Origin: Apostichopus japonicus
Lineage: Eukaryota; Echinodermata; Holothuroidea; Aspidochirotida; Stichopodidae
Length of the DNA: 64,000 bases
Assembly: GCF_037975245.1 (NCBI RefSeq)
Contig: NC_092576.1
Span: 17,194,111 to 17,258,110 of the forward strand
Direction of reading: 5' to 3'
In this document: one piece after another, positions 13,371-27,200 of the stretch
How the letters are laid out: each line of letters starts with the position of its first letter
Position numbering within the stretch: position 1 is the first letter of the stretch
Notes under the pieces: model-generated
The model's input: the letters and a program-made list of their open reading frames with translations, nothing else
Told to the model about the DNA's origin: nothing
Database searches by the model: none
Position numbers and translations under genes: made by a program

Positions 13371-15360
13371 AAAACAATTATGTTAAATAACACTAGTTCG
13401 TTACATTTTGGTGGATAAGGTTTAAGTGTTTTCATTCACTTTCCCATACTTTAACTCTGGAATTATCTTTTCGAGATCTCAGAGGCTCAACATTTTTTGC
13501 AAGACTTATAAAAAGGAGGATAATGAAGACCCTTCTGAAAAAAGCGATAATCAAATGGTGAAGATAGAATCTACGATGTTAAAAGCATTCCTATGTAAAT
13601 CCCGTCGAGCCAGGTTTACTGATGTTGTTCTTTTCTTATTATGTTTTGAAAATATACAAGTTTCGTCTTTGCTCAAACCTTGTATTACTATACTAACGAC
13701 ATACTTTACTTGTTAATCATCTACACTAGGTTTCGGTCAGCTTTTTAGAGGTCATGTAGCTAATCTCAACCATAAATAAATCTGATAAGTGAAAATCATA
13801 AAAACGCTTATCTTAATAGAACGTTAAGAAATGACAAAATTGTATACGCGTTTCGCTGCTTGATAAGATAAGAAATTGATCACAAAAGTTAACCATGTAG
13901 ACACTACTGTTTTGTGTTTACAGTTTCAAAGTTCACCTATAGTAAATAAAACACAACGTACAGCTTATCAAGATTTTAGCTTACAGTGTTGCAGTGAACG
14001 CACCAAAGGTACATATAGCTAACAGTTTAGCTTTTTGACAATGATATACATAGAGCTACAAGACTATGCAGTTCACAGAACAGACATATGTTACCAGTTT
14101 ACTACAAACGGACAACCCATAACTAAACCGAAACATGTAAAAAGAACTTTTAGAGTGTAAACTTCGACTTTGCCAGAAGTTCAACTTTTGGTCTCAAATG
14201 TCGACCATTTGGTATTAAAGTTTCAACTAATATTTCAGTTTTATGCAGATTTATTCTTCTCTAAACTTTTAGTCAATATGAGTTTCCAGTTAGTAGATAT
14301 AAGTCTGCACTTTCGACTATTTTCGCGAAATTTGAACTATTATAAAGACAACATTATAAAAAAGGTATCCTCTTAATTTCCACTAGTTATCTACTTCGTG
14401 ATTTTATTTGACTTTCATTAACGTTTCGGCTTCCTTGCTTCAAATTCTGTCGACCGAGACTTTGACGATGTTTTGTCTCGCAACTTACACATTTTGTCGT
14501 GATATTTCAAAGAAAATGTTGGATTTATGTTGAATTATGATCGAATAGAAGACATACCCCAAAACAGGGGGTTGGAGTTTACTAGGGCAGGGTGATATAC
14601 CAGTGAAATGGCAACTTGAACAAATTACTTAAATTTAAACGATCAGAGCACATGGAATCATAACTAAATTAGAATTTTAAAGCAAGGAGTATCACCTCAA
14701 ATAGTGTTGTCAAGAAGTCAAATTATCGTATCGTGCCGATTTATTGTCTGTGCCGTACCTGATCATAGTAATATATAATAAAATCTACTCGTTCTTTATT
14801 CGTGTATCTATGTGTTATATTATTTGCATGTAATCCCAAGATTCGAGGCTCGTCGTTACTAACACACAACCTTTACAGCCGCATTTGTTTCCATACCACC
14901 ACCAGTCTTCAGAGGGGAATATTAAACTGAGTTAGCGTTACAATACAAAGATAGTTTAAGATTCGTTGAAATGATATCTGCTCCAAACATCGGTGTCCAA
15001 CTTTCAACAGATACAAGTAAAACGTTCCGGTACCTTCAATGGTTGTTCCCTCTTAAATTGTATCAATACATTGGAAAACTATTCTTGCAATATCTAAACA
15101 TATATTTCGAATGCTTCTTCTGTTGTTGTCAGTTTCTACTCCCTATCCTTATTATTACTTGTAAAAAAAAAACTATGCCTTGATGTTAACATTCGCCTAT
15201 AAATTGTACGTTGTAGTAACAACTAACCCACCGCCCTCTTCCTGTGGACTGAAAACGCGACAGTTCTTTATTTCTGTTTCTGTTACTGTGCAGACCGAAA
15301 CGAGAGTATTTTACATACATTAATTGTAGTCTCAGTTACCGAGTAAACCATCGTTCGAAG
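13371..15360. other. intergenic, nothing coding recognised
   Basis: AT-rich sequence without recognisable exons. The copy of the 9746-9845 repeat lies at about 14610-14700. Confidence 0.45.
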
Positions 15361-15480
15361 CAGTGGCGTAGCCAATAGGGGCGTGGGGCGACAGCGCCCC
15401 CCCCCCCCCCGTCATGAAAGCTTGTTGCCCCCAGTCGCACTCCCACTGCACTGGAACTTTAGGTGTCGAGAAAAATACAT
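15361..15480 (+). mobile_element. hAT-like terminus fragment
   Basis: Begins CAGTGGCGTAGCCAA and is followed by a C-rich tract. The first bases match the terminal inverted repeats of the 8-bp-duplicating elements elsewhere in this window (39526, 43327, 53404). I found no matching right terminus, so this is a possible one-ended fragment. Confidence 0.4.
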
Positions 15481-18400
15481 GTGCGAAAAATATATCATTG
15501 GTCTGAATGGTCTCGGATCTCCACGATGACCACTCACGAACGACCTTTCGACCGCGGACCGGCAGTATACTATAGCTGCTGAAAACCGGACGTGACATAG
15601 CGCATAGGCCGGGTTTCACTTCTGGAACGTATCCTGATGATCTTAAAACCCATAAAATACCCATTTTTTTTTTAAGAAAGGAGACAATACTATCGGTGAG
15701 ATCAGTGTGCCCATTTTGAAGTAAATTTTCCACAGATTGTAAGTTGTCATGTTGTCAACTTGCACTGGGTTCTAATGTTCATGTCAATTGGAATCACTAA
15801 TAACAGAAATAATCCACCAAAGATTAAGGCCTCACGAGCTTTATTGCAGATTTCCTGAGTGACTAAATTGTAATTTTCTCCCGAAATCAATCCATCCATT
15901 TCTTTCCAGGTCTTGTAATAATACCCTGTCGCGTTAATCAGTATATTTGTGATAGACAACGAACTGTTACAGCGATGGCCCTTCAATAACTTATATTTAA
16001 CTTACATTCCAAAGGTTCCTAAATAATCTGATATAATAACAATGTTTGTATTACTGTTAGAACATTCCATATTTGGTCTTAATTACAAAGACTGAATATT
16101 CATATACGAATTTGAATAAATGTTAATGCTAGGTATTGTTCGTGACTGATTGCACACTATTAACCTTTATATTCCATTTTGTTCTTTTTTTGCAAAGATA
16201 CTTACTACCACTGGATATTCATCTTTTAGGATACTTAACGTTGTATAGTAAACATATAGGTGGATATGGAATATAATTCATTACTGAGTTTGGGAGCAGC
16301 AGGCTAACAACAAATTATCATAAAGGAATTTCCAAGGGGCAAAGGCAACTACTGGTTTGTTAATTTCTATTTTCTCTTAACAAAACAGTTTTTTCGATAC
16401 ATTATGTTCATATTTCCTTGTCATCGTTCTTTGATTTCTATTTTTGCTTTGGTTCTGTTCATTGGATTCATTGAATAACCTTAACGATGGAATGATGTTT
16501 AACGTTATGAACTTACGTTTTCTTAGTGTCATTTCATCAACCATCAACATATAAACAATGGTACATAGATATACTACGTATTGAGTACTTAAACTATGTA
16601 TGTGTCGTTTGAACGTATTTGTATTTGTTTTCTTCGGTATGGAGTGACAGAGAAAGAACGTTTGTGTGTGTGGGGGGGGGGAGGGGTAGAGCTGCATGCG
16701 TGCCTCATGTTTACTGCGACAAAATATGAATATATTATGTGTTACAGAATTTGATGTATTAATTACACTGTCAGAATATGAACGACGGATCATTAATTTC
16801 AAGCTTACAAAGCAGTACTGCATACAAAATCAAACTGCAATCTGAAAAATTGTTGTCATTTTTTTTTCTTTTTTTGAGCCGTTTAGTTGTCGTTAAATGT
16901 ATCTTAGACTATGGATAGCACTAAACGTGAATAATAATTAACGTTATTAGTGTACTCTGAAGTAGATCATTTAGGCAGGGTTTTAAAGACATTTACCATC
17001 TATTCTTTCAATTCAAAAGTACGTTCGTGTTTTATGTTTCGTTTCTATATTCTCAATCGCCTTAAATTTGTTTCAATACCACTTGTACCTAAGTTGCCCT
17101 AATGACCTACACGCGTAGCTTTTCCTACTACGTTGAATTCAGTGTGGGTCATTTAACAAGGTTTGTTGGTGTAACCTAAAACTATGACACTACACATTTA
17201 ATGGAGAAATATGCTTTAATTCTAATGATTCCTAAGCGCTCTTTGGAAATGATCCTCTATGATTTACAGGATACCAAAATTTTAGGAGACATTCAAACAC
17301 TTACATGTTTGGCGAGACACACGTTGGAAGGGCACATACTTAATCAGATTTGGCTGAAATGTGTACATGGATCTGTCCCCGGCAAAGTATTTGTTGTTAT
17401 AATCTCCAAATGTTTGGTAGTATCGAGGGATGGAGCGAGGGTGGCCCAACAGACTGAAATTGAGCTAAAAACTTGTGATTGGAATCTGTGCTATTGTACT
17501 AAAGTAGATTGGGCTTTCCTGGTGTATGCGTACTGTATATAAGTAGTGTGTCATTGAGGCCGATTTCTGTATAAAACTTGGAAAGCAATCGTAATTGATC
17601 ATCTCTGTTTGGAGATTTGTGGTACGATTTTCAAATGTAATTTTCTCATTTCATATATATCAAATATGGTAAAGTGTTGTTTTGTATTTTCCGGGTAATC
17701 CATCATGAATATGAACGAAATGAACTAACCTGTTCCATGGATAAAAGTAAAAATTCCCCGACTGAAAAACACTATTCCCAGGCGAGGCAGGAAACCCAGT
17801 GTGCAAGCAAAGAACCTCAAAATGCAAAACTTGAATCTCCTTCATACTTTAGATATATATATCCCTCATAGCAGTAGTGTGTACATGATGTCAAGTTCAA
17901 AATTTCCCAGGCTGAATTAAGTAGGGGGCAGAATGTTTATGAAAATGCCAGAGGCTAATCGAATATTTAATAAAGAATGGGAAGTACCCCTGGGTCATTA
18001 AAGCTAACTCACTTATATTTTCTGGGTTTTATTACGGAATGGCAACTGGAAAAGCATGCAAATAACTTACTTAACCCAGTTAGACAATAAATGGAAAAAA
18101 CGTCGCTGAAAGTATCGATCAAATATAACTCTCGTTCAACCACTTTCTTTCACCAATTCTAATTGTTAAAGTAAAAACTACTTTGACACTTAACTTAAGC
18201 TTAGATACAGGATTCGTTATATAATTTAAAGCACCTTATTAAGTACCATGGTAGGGAGTGGTCTGTATATCGTCTGGTAGCGACTTGGGAAGGCTTGAGA
18301 TCCTTGCGAGACGAATTTCGACGAATTTAAGCTTATTTTCAAATTGATGCTGGCGAACCACACTCACTGTGTTCAACTAGTTTGATTTATATGAATATGC

Positions 18401-20104
18401 GTAATGTCTATTAACACTGGAAAGCAGTAGAAATGAGACTTGATCTGAACAATTACAATGTAGGCTAGGTCGCAGTACAATATTTTTACAACGGGGCAAA
18501 TAGGCTATCTATTCGGGACTTCTGAGAACAGGAAAATCATCGAGGTGTTAATACAATAGATGACTACATAACCAGCATTCCGCAAGCCTCTAGTGTGACC
18601 GTATTCTTGGTCAAATTAGTGTTACTGCGGAGACCTAACTTTAGCTAGCCTATAGTTTCAAAATGTACAACAATAACAACAGTTGCGCAATCGAAGTTTT
18701 CGAACACAGTGGTAAAAACGTAACTCATATTCTTCCTTCCCTTATATATCAATGACGGGAGTAATAACCATTTTGTACTTAGAAACAAATAAAATAAATT
18801 CGGAAGTAATATATATAATAATATATATATTATGATATATGATGATATATAAAACAAGTAGAGAAGTTTAAGCAACGAATAATCACATCATATTTCTACT
18901 TGTTCTAGTCAGTTTAATGAAAATGTAATTCTACCGTAGTGAGTTTTAGCTCTGCCAATGTTTAATCTTGGGAGTAGGTACATTCATTTATCCGAACCAG
19001 TCGAGAAATGAATTACATGAATATAGTATACTTTACTGCAATTCCTAAAATCTGCCAGTGATCGCAGGTGTTAGAATATGGTACATATCCACCACTGCTA
19101 CGAAGGTTAGGTGTGCAGCTGTAGTCGTGTTCCAATTCTTCCCCTGCTAATTGCAAGATATCCCCGCACCGAATTTTCATTCACCTCGACTTACGATCGA
19201 AGTTTGGGGACATAGGCCTCCCGCTCCCCCTGTGCATACTACTAACACATAGTTAGTAAACGATTTTAAAATTACTGTGAAGATCAAAGGACGTTTGATG
19301 TCACTGAACTCCGAGTTGAAAACATTTGCAATGTAAACCTTTAGCTTAATTATTGACAAGTACAGTAAATCTACATAAATACAAGGACCTCAAATATTAC
19401 TTGTGAGTAATGTTCAACACACTAGAAGAAAATGTAACGTGTTTCATTTTTTCATCACCTTTTCATTTTGTGATACGTGGTATTTTTCATCTGAAGTTTT
19501 TACTTCCATTTGATATTGACACAATAATAATTTACCTATTATTTGATGATACATTTATAACGATAAGAAATTTGACTTTGAAGTCCAACAGAGGGCAGAA
19601 CTTCCAATACTCTAGTGTGTGGCACCACCTCACTAAGTACAATAATATTTTGTTTACAGTTAATATTACATGTACCTATATTAGTATATAAATTTAAGAA
19701 ATTTCAAGTGGTTGCCCCAAGATGACCAGCTCACCCATTTTTCGTTGTCCTGCAATGGAAAGTAAACTGATTCGAGAACTCACTAAATCCTGTGACCTTC
19801 TTGTTCATTTCTTATTGGGAGCGACAATTTCTTTTGAGGACAGACAATTACTGTGAAGTACGAAAAGTGCACGCATATGTCATCCACTCACCAAAATATA
19901 CATTGACCTTCAGTTGATGGAAAATTCCTGTATGATGTGTAGTATACATGTGTCAACTGTCAATCTTATAATGCATTATACGATCTAGGTTTGGAACAAC
20001 TAAACATAATAAAACAGCTACAACTTGAATTTATTGCTTAAAACATTACTTTTAAAATTGTTCAACATAAAAGACAATATTGTTATACTTTTTCTATCTA
20101 TCAG
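15481..20104. other. intergenic, nothing coding recognised
   Basis: No domain, splice-bounded exon or RNA gene stands out on either strand. There is a short AT/ATG microsatellite near 18810-18855. The 113-codon frame at 17201-17542 has no recognisable motif and no supporting context. Confidence 0.45.
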
Positions 20105-21254
20105 AAATGGATCCGACAAATAGTGCACACTGAAACAGTGAATCCACAACACAAGTTCTCAAAAGCAAACAGAGGAACTCCAGGAATGCATAACCGACCA
20201 TCTGCAGGAGGAAACGCCTGATGGGAATCTTTCTTATGAATAATAACTACCGAGTTAAGTCTGCAGTGTCGATAACCTAGTCGGGTGTACTACACAGGTT
20301 TCCAATCAACATCATGAGTTTAAACACGACCAATATCTAGAAGAGAACAGCCCTAGGCTGCATTCCTCCTGGGACAAACACTCGCCAACTGTTGATGACG
20401 CAGCTTCAAGACTGAGTATGATGGCGATAAATACACCTGAATCCAGTTGGGTAGAGTTTTCTGAAGATCGTACATCTCACTTTGCATCCAGGCAGCAGAT
20501 CAGAATGTTCAACTCCATGTACAGCTCACTGATACTATTGATCAGTTAAAACATTAACAATATTGAGAACCAGAGTATAGTCAGTGTAGTAAAAAGCTTC
20601 AATTTGGACAATGACATACCGTTACCATTTACAGGAACTGTTTGATTGATAAGACTGTCATTCTCGTGATGGACACTATTGACACAGTGCAGGACTTAAG
20701 AAACACGATCCAAACAAATGCACACATACCTAGAGGGGAGCAGTCTTCTGTTCAATGATGAGTGCTTACGAGAAGACAAATTACTTTCAGAATACGATAT
20801 CCCAAATGATAGCAACTAACAGTGTGTGCTAGTAAAGACGGATGGTGTGCAAATTTTTGTCGACACATTGATGGATAAGATTGTTGTTCTTAATATTCAA
20901 CCAAACGAAACCATAGAGATGCTCAGATTAAAACTTCAAGGTATATTGGGAACTTCTCCGAAGCCATGCTTTTTTTCTACCAGAACAGCCAACTAGAGAA
21001 TGATGAACTTTAGCAGACTGTAACATTGTCAACAAGTCGGTCATTGTTGCTTACAGTTTGCAGCTCATTGTGAGCAAAAGTTCTGGTGCAGTAATTTCTC
21101 TTTATGCTGAACCTTCAGATACTATTAGAAGTGTGAAATGGAGAATTAAAAAAAAAAGGAAATTCCCATTGAGGGACAGAGGCTTGATTTTGAAGGTGTG
21201 GAGTTACATGATGTAAGAACACTTTCTCACTACCATGTGCTGACACGGATCACG
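20105..21254 (+). pseudogene. frameshifted 5' part of the ubiquitin-repeat gene
   Basis: This region holds decayed protein-like sequence in several frames. About 20256-20549 is an ATG-poor open stretch of roughly 97 codons with a Ser/Asp/His-rich non-ubiquitin sequence (for example NTPESSWVEFSED). From about 20640 there are two to three ubiquitin-like units: VQIFVDTLMDK near 20849, NETIEMLRLKLQ, QLENDEL then an in-frame stop, then CNIVNKSVIVAYSLQLIV, then AVISLYAEPSDTIRSVKW near 21090. A run of ten A at about 21148-21157 separates that unit from [17 protein letters not shown], which is in the frame of the big open frame. Either the true gene start lies downstream and this is decayed, or introns or assembly errors break it. 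Confidence 0.65.
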
Positions 21255-24200
21255 ATGCATCTTAGTTTACGGTGTTGTGAAATGGAAATTTTTGTGAAAA
21301 CATTGGTTGATAGAACAATAAAGCTCAAAGTTGAGCCTTCAGATACTATTGAAAATGTAAAATCTAAGATTCAAGACAAAGAAGGGATTCCTCCTGATCA
21401 ACAGCGGCTTATCTTTGCAGGTAAACAGTTAGAAGATGACAAAACACTTTCTAATTACAAGTTTTGGAATAAGAGCATTTTTCATCTGGTGTTACGGCAT
21501 AGAAAGGGCATGCAAATTGTAGTCAAAACACTTACTGGTAAAACAATATCTCTGGAAGTTGAACCGTCAGATACCATTGAAAACGTAAAATCTAAGATTC
21601 AAGACAAAGAAGGAATTCCTCCTGATCAACAGCGGCTGATCTTTGCAGGTAAACAGTTAGAAGATGACAGAACACTTTCTGATTACAATATTTGTAAAGA
21701 GAACACTGTTCATTTAGTGTTACGGCTCAAAGGAGGTATGCAAATTTTAGTGAAAACACTTACTGGTAAAAAAATATATCTGGAAGTTGAACGGTCAGAT
21801 ACTATTGAAAACGTAAAATCTAAGATCCAAGAAAATAAAGGAATTCCTCTTGATCAACAGCTGCTTACAGTTGCAGGTAAACAGTTAGAAGATAGAAGAA
21901 CACTTTCTGATTACAATATTTCGAATAAAAGCACTATTCATTTGGATTTACGGCTCAGACGATCTATGCAAATTTTAGTGAAAACACTTACTGGTCAAAC
22001 AATATCTCTGGAAGTTGAACCGTCAGATACCATTGAAAACGTAAAATCTAAGATTCAAGACAAAAAAGGAATTCCTCCTGATCAACAGCGGCTGATCTTT
22101 GCAGGTAAACAGTTAGAAGATGACAGAACACTTTCTGATTACAATATTTGTAAAGAGAGCACTGTTCATTTAGTGTTACGGCTCAAAGGAGGTATGCAAA
22201 TTTTAGTGAAAACACTTACTGGTAAAAAAATATATCTGGAAGTTGAACCGTCAGACACCATTGAAAACGTAAAATCTAAGATCCAAGAAAAAGAAGGAAT
22301 TCCTCCTGATCAACAGCTGCTTACAGTTGCAGGTAAACAGTTAGAACATGGAATGACACTTTCTGATTACAATATTTCGAATAAAAGCACTATTCATTTA
22401 GATTTACGGCTCAGACGATCTATGCAAATTTTAGTGAAAACACTTACTGGTCAAACAATATCTCTGGAAGTTGAACCGTCAGATACCATTGAAAACGTAA
22501 AATCTAAGATTCAAGACAAAAAAGGAATTCCTCCTGATCAACAGCGGCTGATCTTTGCAGGTAAACAGTTAGAAGATGACAGAACACTTTCTGATTACAA
22601 TATTTGTAAAGAGAGCACTGTTCATTTAGTGTTACGGCTCAAAGGAGGTATGCAAATTTTAGTGAAAACACTTACTGGTAAATACATATATCTGGAAGTT
22701 GAACGGTCAGACACCATTGAAAACGTAAAATCTAAGATCCAAGAAAAAGAAGGAATTCCTCCTGATCAACAGCTGCTTACAGTTGCAGGTAAACAGTTAG
22801 AAGATGACAGGACACTTTCTAATTACAATATTTCGAATAAGAGCACTGTTCATTTGGTGTTACAGCCCAGAGGATCTATGCAAATTTTAGTGAAAACACT
22901 TACTGGTAAAACAATATCTCTGGAAGTTGAACCGTCAGATACTATTGAAAACGTTAAATCTAAGATTCAAGACAAAGAAGGAATTCCTCCTGATCAACAG
23001 CGACTTTTCTTTGCAGGTAAACAATTACAAGATGCAAAAACACTTTCAAATTACAAGGTTTGGAATAAGAGCCTTTTTCATCTGGTGTTACGGCATAGAA
23101 GGGGAATGCAAATTGAAGTCAAAACACTTACTGGTAAAACAATATCTCTGGAAGTTGAACCGTCAGATACCATTGAAAACGTAAAATCTAAGATTCAAGA
23201 CAAAGAAGGAATTCCTACGGATCAACAGCGGCTTATCTTTGCAGGTAAACAGTTAGAAGATGACAGAACACTTTCTGATTACAATATTTGTAAGGAGAGC
23301 ACTGTTCATTTAGTGTTACGGCTCAAAGGAGGTATGCAAATTTTAGTGAAAACACTTAATGGTAAAAAAAAATATCTGGAAGTTGAAACGTCAGATACCA
23401 TTGAAAACGTAAAATCTACGATCCAAGACAAAGAAGGAATTCCTCCTGATCAACAGCTGCTTACAGTTGCAGGTAAACAGTTAGAAGATGGAATGACACT
23501 TTCTGATTACAATATTTCGAATAAAAGCACTATTCATTTGGATTTACGGCCCAGACGATCTATGCAAATTTTAGTGAAAAGACTTACTGGTCAAACGATA
23601 TCTCTGGAAGTTGAACCATCAGATACCATTGAAAACGTAAAATCTAAGATTCAAGACAAAGAAGGAATTCCCCCTAATCAACAGCTTCTTAAATTTGCAG
23701 GTAAACAGTTAGAACATGGAAGAACACTTTCTGATTACAATATTTCGAATAAGAGCACTGTTCATTTGGTGTTACAGCCCAGAGGATCTATGCAATTTTT
23801 TGTGAAAACGCTTACTGGTCAAACAATATCTCTGGAAGTTGAACCGTCAGATACCATTGAGAACGTAAAATCTAAGATTCAAGACGAAGAAGGAATTCCT
23901 ACGGATCAACAGCGGCTTATCTTTGCAGGTAAACAGTTAGAAGATGAAAGAGAACTTTCGAATTACAAGGTTTGGAATAAGAGCATTGTTCATCTGGTGT
24001 TACGGCATAGAAGGGGAATGCAAATTGAAGTCAAAACACTTACTGGTAAAACAATATCTCTGGAAGTTGAACCATCAGATACCATTGAAAACGTAAAATC
24101 TAAGATTCAAGACAAAGAAGGAATTCATCCTGATCAACAGCGGCTTATCTTTGCAGGTAGACAGTTAGAAGATGACAGGACACTTTCTAATTACAATATT

Positions 24201-27200
24201 TGTAAGGAGAGCACTGTTCATCTGGTGTTACGGCTCAGAGGATCTATGCAAATTTTAGTGAAAATATCTACTGGTAAAACAATATCTCTGGAAGTTGAAC
24301 ATTCAGATACCATTGAAAACGTAAAATCTAAGATTCAAGACAAAGAAGGAATTTCTCCTGATCAACAGCGGCTTATCTTTGCAGGTAAACAGTTAGAAGA
24401 TGACAGAACACTTTCTAATTACAATATTTTGAATAAGAGCACTGTTAATTTGGTGTTATGGCTCAGTGGATCTATGCAAATTTTAATGAAAACACTTACT
24501 GGTAAAACAATATCTCTGGAAGTTGAACCTTCAGATACCATTGAAAACGTAAAATCTAAGATTCAAAACAAAGAAGGAATTCCTACGGATCAACAGCGGC
24601 TTATCTTTGCAGGTAAACAGTTAGAAGATGAAAGAACACTTTCTAATTACAATATTTTTGAGGAGAGTACTGTTCAGCTGATGTTACAGCTCAAAAGATC
24701 TATGCACAATTCAGTCAAAAGACGTACTGGTAAAACAATATCTCTGGAAGTTGAATTGCCAAATACCATCGAATACGTAAAAGCTATGACTCAAAACAAA
24801 GAAAGAAATCCTCCCGATCAACAGCGGCTTATCTTTGCAGGTAGACAGTTAGAATATGGCAGAACACTTTCTAATTACAATATTTGTAAGGAGAGCACTG
24901 CTCAGTTGGTGTTACGGTTCAGAGGATCTATGCAAATTTTAGTGAAAACACTTACTGGTAAAACACTGTCTCTGGAAGTTGAACCGCCATATACCATTGA
25001 AAACGTAAAAGCTAGAATTCAAGACAAAGAAGGAATTTCTCCTGATCAACAGCGGCTTATCTTTGCAGGTAAACAGTTAGAAGATGAAAGAACACTTTCT
25101 AATTACAATATTTGTAAGAAGAGCACTGTTAATTTGGTGTTACGTCTCAAGGGAGGTATGCAAATTTTTGCGAAAACATCTACTGGTAGAGCAATCACTC
25201 TAGAAGTTGAACCATCGCATACCATTAAAAACGTAAAATCTAAGATTCATGACAAGGAAGGAATTCTTCCCGATCAACAACGGCTTATCTTTAAAGGTCG
25301 TCAGCTGTTCGAAGATGGAACAACACTTTCTGACTATAATGTTCAGAAGGAAAGCACTCTGCATCTTGTCTTACGACTACCTGGTATTGAGAAGTTGTGC
25401 ATATTTGTACATATTATGTCGAGTAGAACAGTGAAACTAAGAGTTAATGCTCATGAAACCATTAGCAAAGTAAAATCTAAACTTCAAGACCAAGTCGGTA
25501 TTACCCCAGATTTTAGTCAGCTTACATTTGCAGGCAAGACACTGTGTGATGAACAGACCCTTCTGTATTATGCAATAGAAGATCAAGTAACCCTGCTGTT
25601 GGTGCCATGTTCTTGTGACGTGACTCATATATATGTAAAACCTGAATCTGGTAGGTCAATAAAACTTCGATATGCACCACAAGATACAATTGGGACATTC
25701 AAGAAAAAAGTGCAGGAAATACTATTTTTACCACTTAACCATCATTATATAACATTTAATAACAAGCAATTAGAAGAAGGGAATACATTCTCCGACTACC
25801 AGATTCAAGGCGGATCAACTCTCTATCTTTACCATCAAGGGACAATTCCAGTGATTGTAGCTCACCCAGGAAACGACACTCTAATTGTACATTGTCGAAG
25901 TCGTGACACTGTAGAAATCTTCAAACGGAAACTACTTTCCCAGCAGTATTGTCTAAATCTTTCCGGTATCGAGCTTCAAAACGATAAATCAATATCTTTC
26001 TACAACATTCAGGCTAATACTATTCTTCGGCTAGAGGATACAACTAACTTAAACAACAATGCTACTCATGCCGTCACTTTAGGTCAATACGAAGAAACAA
26101 CAGTATGTCGTGGCACCAAGCGGGATTTTTCTGAATGTGCGAATGTTAGTACGATCCAAACCCTTAATGAGGCTAAATACTACAATTCCAATAGAAACGA
26201 TGGATACATCGTTGAAGTAAATTTTGGCATTAGAAATAAAATCTTTAAATTTCCACTAACCGACGTTGAAAACTTAAGAAAGTTGAAAGAGAAGGTCTAT
26301 GCAGTGGAAGGAGATGTGCATCCTGACCAACAACGGATATACGGAAGAGGTACTGAATTGATGGATGCAGAAGAGCTTGTATCATCACATGTCCATGATG
26401 GTAAATGTATCCTAGATCTATATTTACGCAAGTCTAAAGAAATTTCAGTTCTGGTAATTGGTATGCATGGCATACGACACGAGGTTATTGTAGATATCTT
26501 TAGTACAATTGAACAACTAAAGAAACATCTTTACTGGAAGAGATATTACTGTTTGGAAGGAAAGGTGTTGATGTTTAATGACAGACATCTCGACGATGCC
26601 GCTACCTTTTCAAATTACAACATAGACGACAAGTCTGTACTTTATGCACTTGAAATACCAGAGAATCACATGAATATCAAAATTCGAATATCCACAAGGG
26701 ATGTTACTTCTGTATTTCTAAGCAAGTCAGAAACGATTAAAACCTTAAAATTGCTGATTAGACAACAAACATTCATCCCCGTCGATCAGCAGGAACTTAC
26801 GTTACATGGCACAGTGCTTGAAGACAACAAAACATTGTTAGAATATTTCCAAGAGGACGGTCAAATATTGACACTCTCACTAATCCATCACATACGCATA
26901 TCACTAACTGTTTGTATTAATATGCTCAAAAGTAGTGACTACGTGGTTCAATCAGTAAACCTTCTAGGATCTGATACAATCGAAATGTTAACACAGATCA
27001 TTTGCCAAAGGGTATTTATTCTACCAAAACAACAACAGTTGAAGAAAAATGGTCAGATACTTGAACATAGCAAGACCTTGTCAAAGTCTAACTTAACAAA
27101 CGGAGATATTATTTTCGTAGACATCTTACCACTCTTTAAGATCACAATTAACCCAGGTGTGGGACATAAGCCAGTCACAGTTGAGGTTCTGCCGAGCGAT

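Noticed and set aside
17201-17542. 113-codon plus-strand frame
   Set aside because: No motif, no splice context, no neighbouring exons; consistent with chance.
21198-21254. GTG at 21198 as start of the ubiquitin-repeat protein
   Set aside because: The codon is GTG, which is not a normal eukaryotic start, and the following residues are the end of a frameshifted upstream ubiquitin-like unit. I used the first ATG at 21255 and note the one at 21282.
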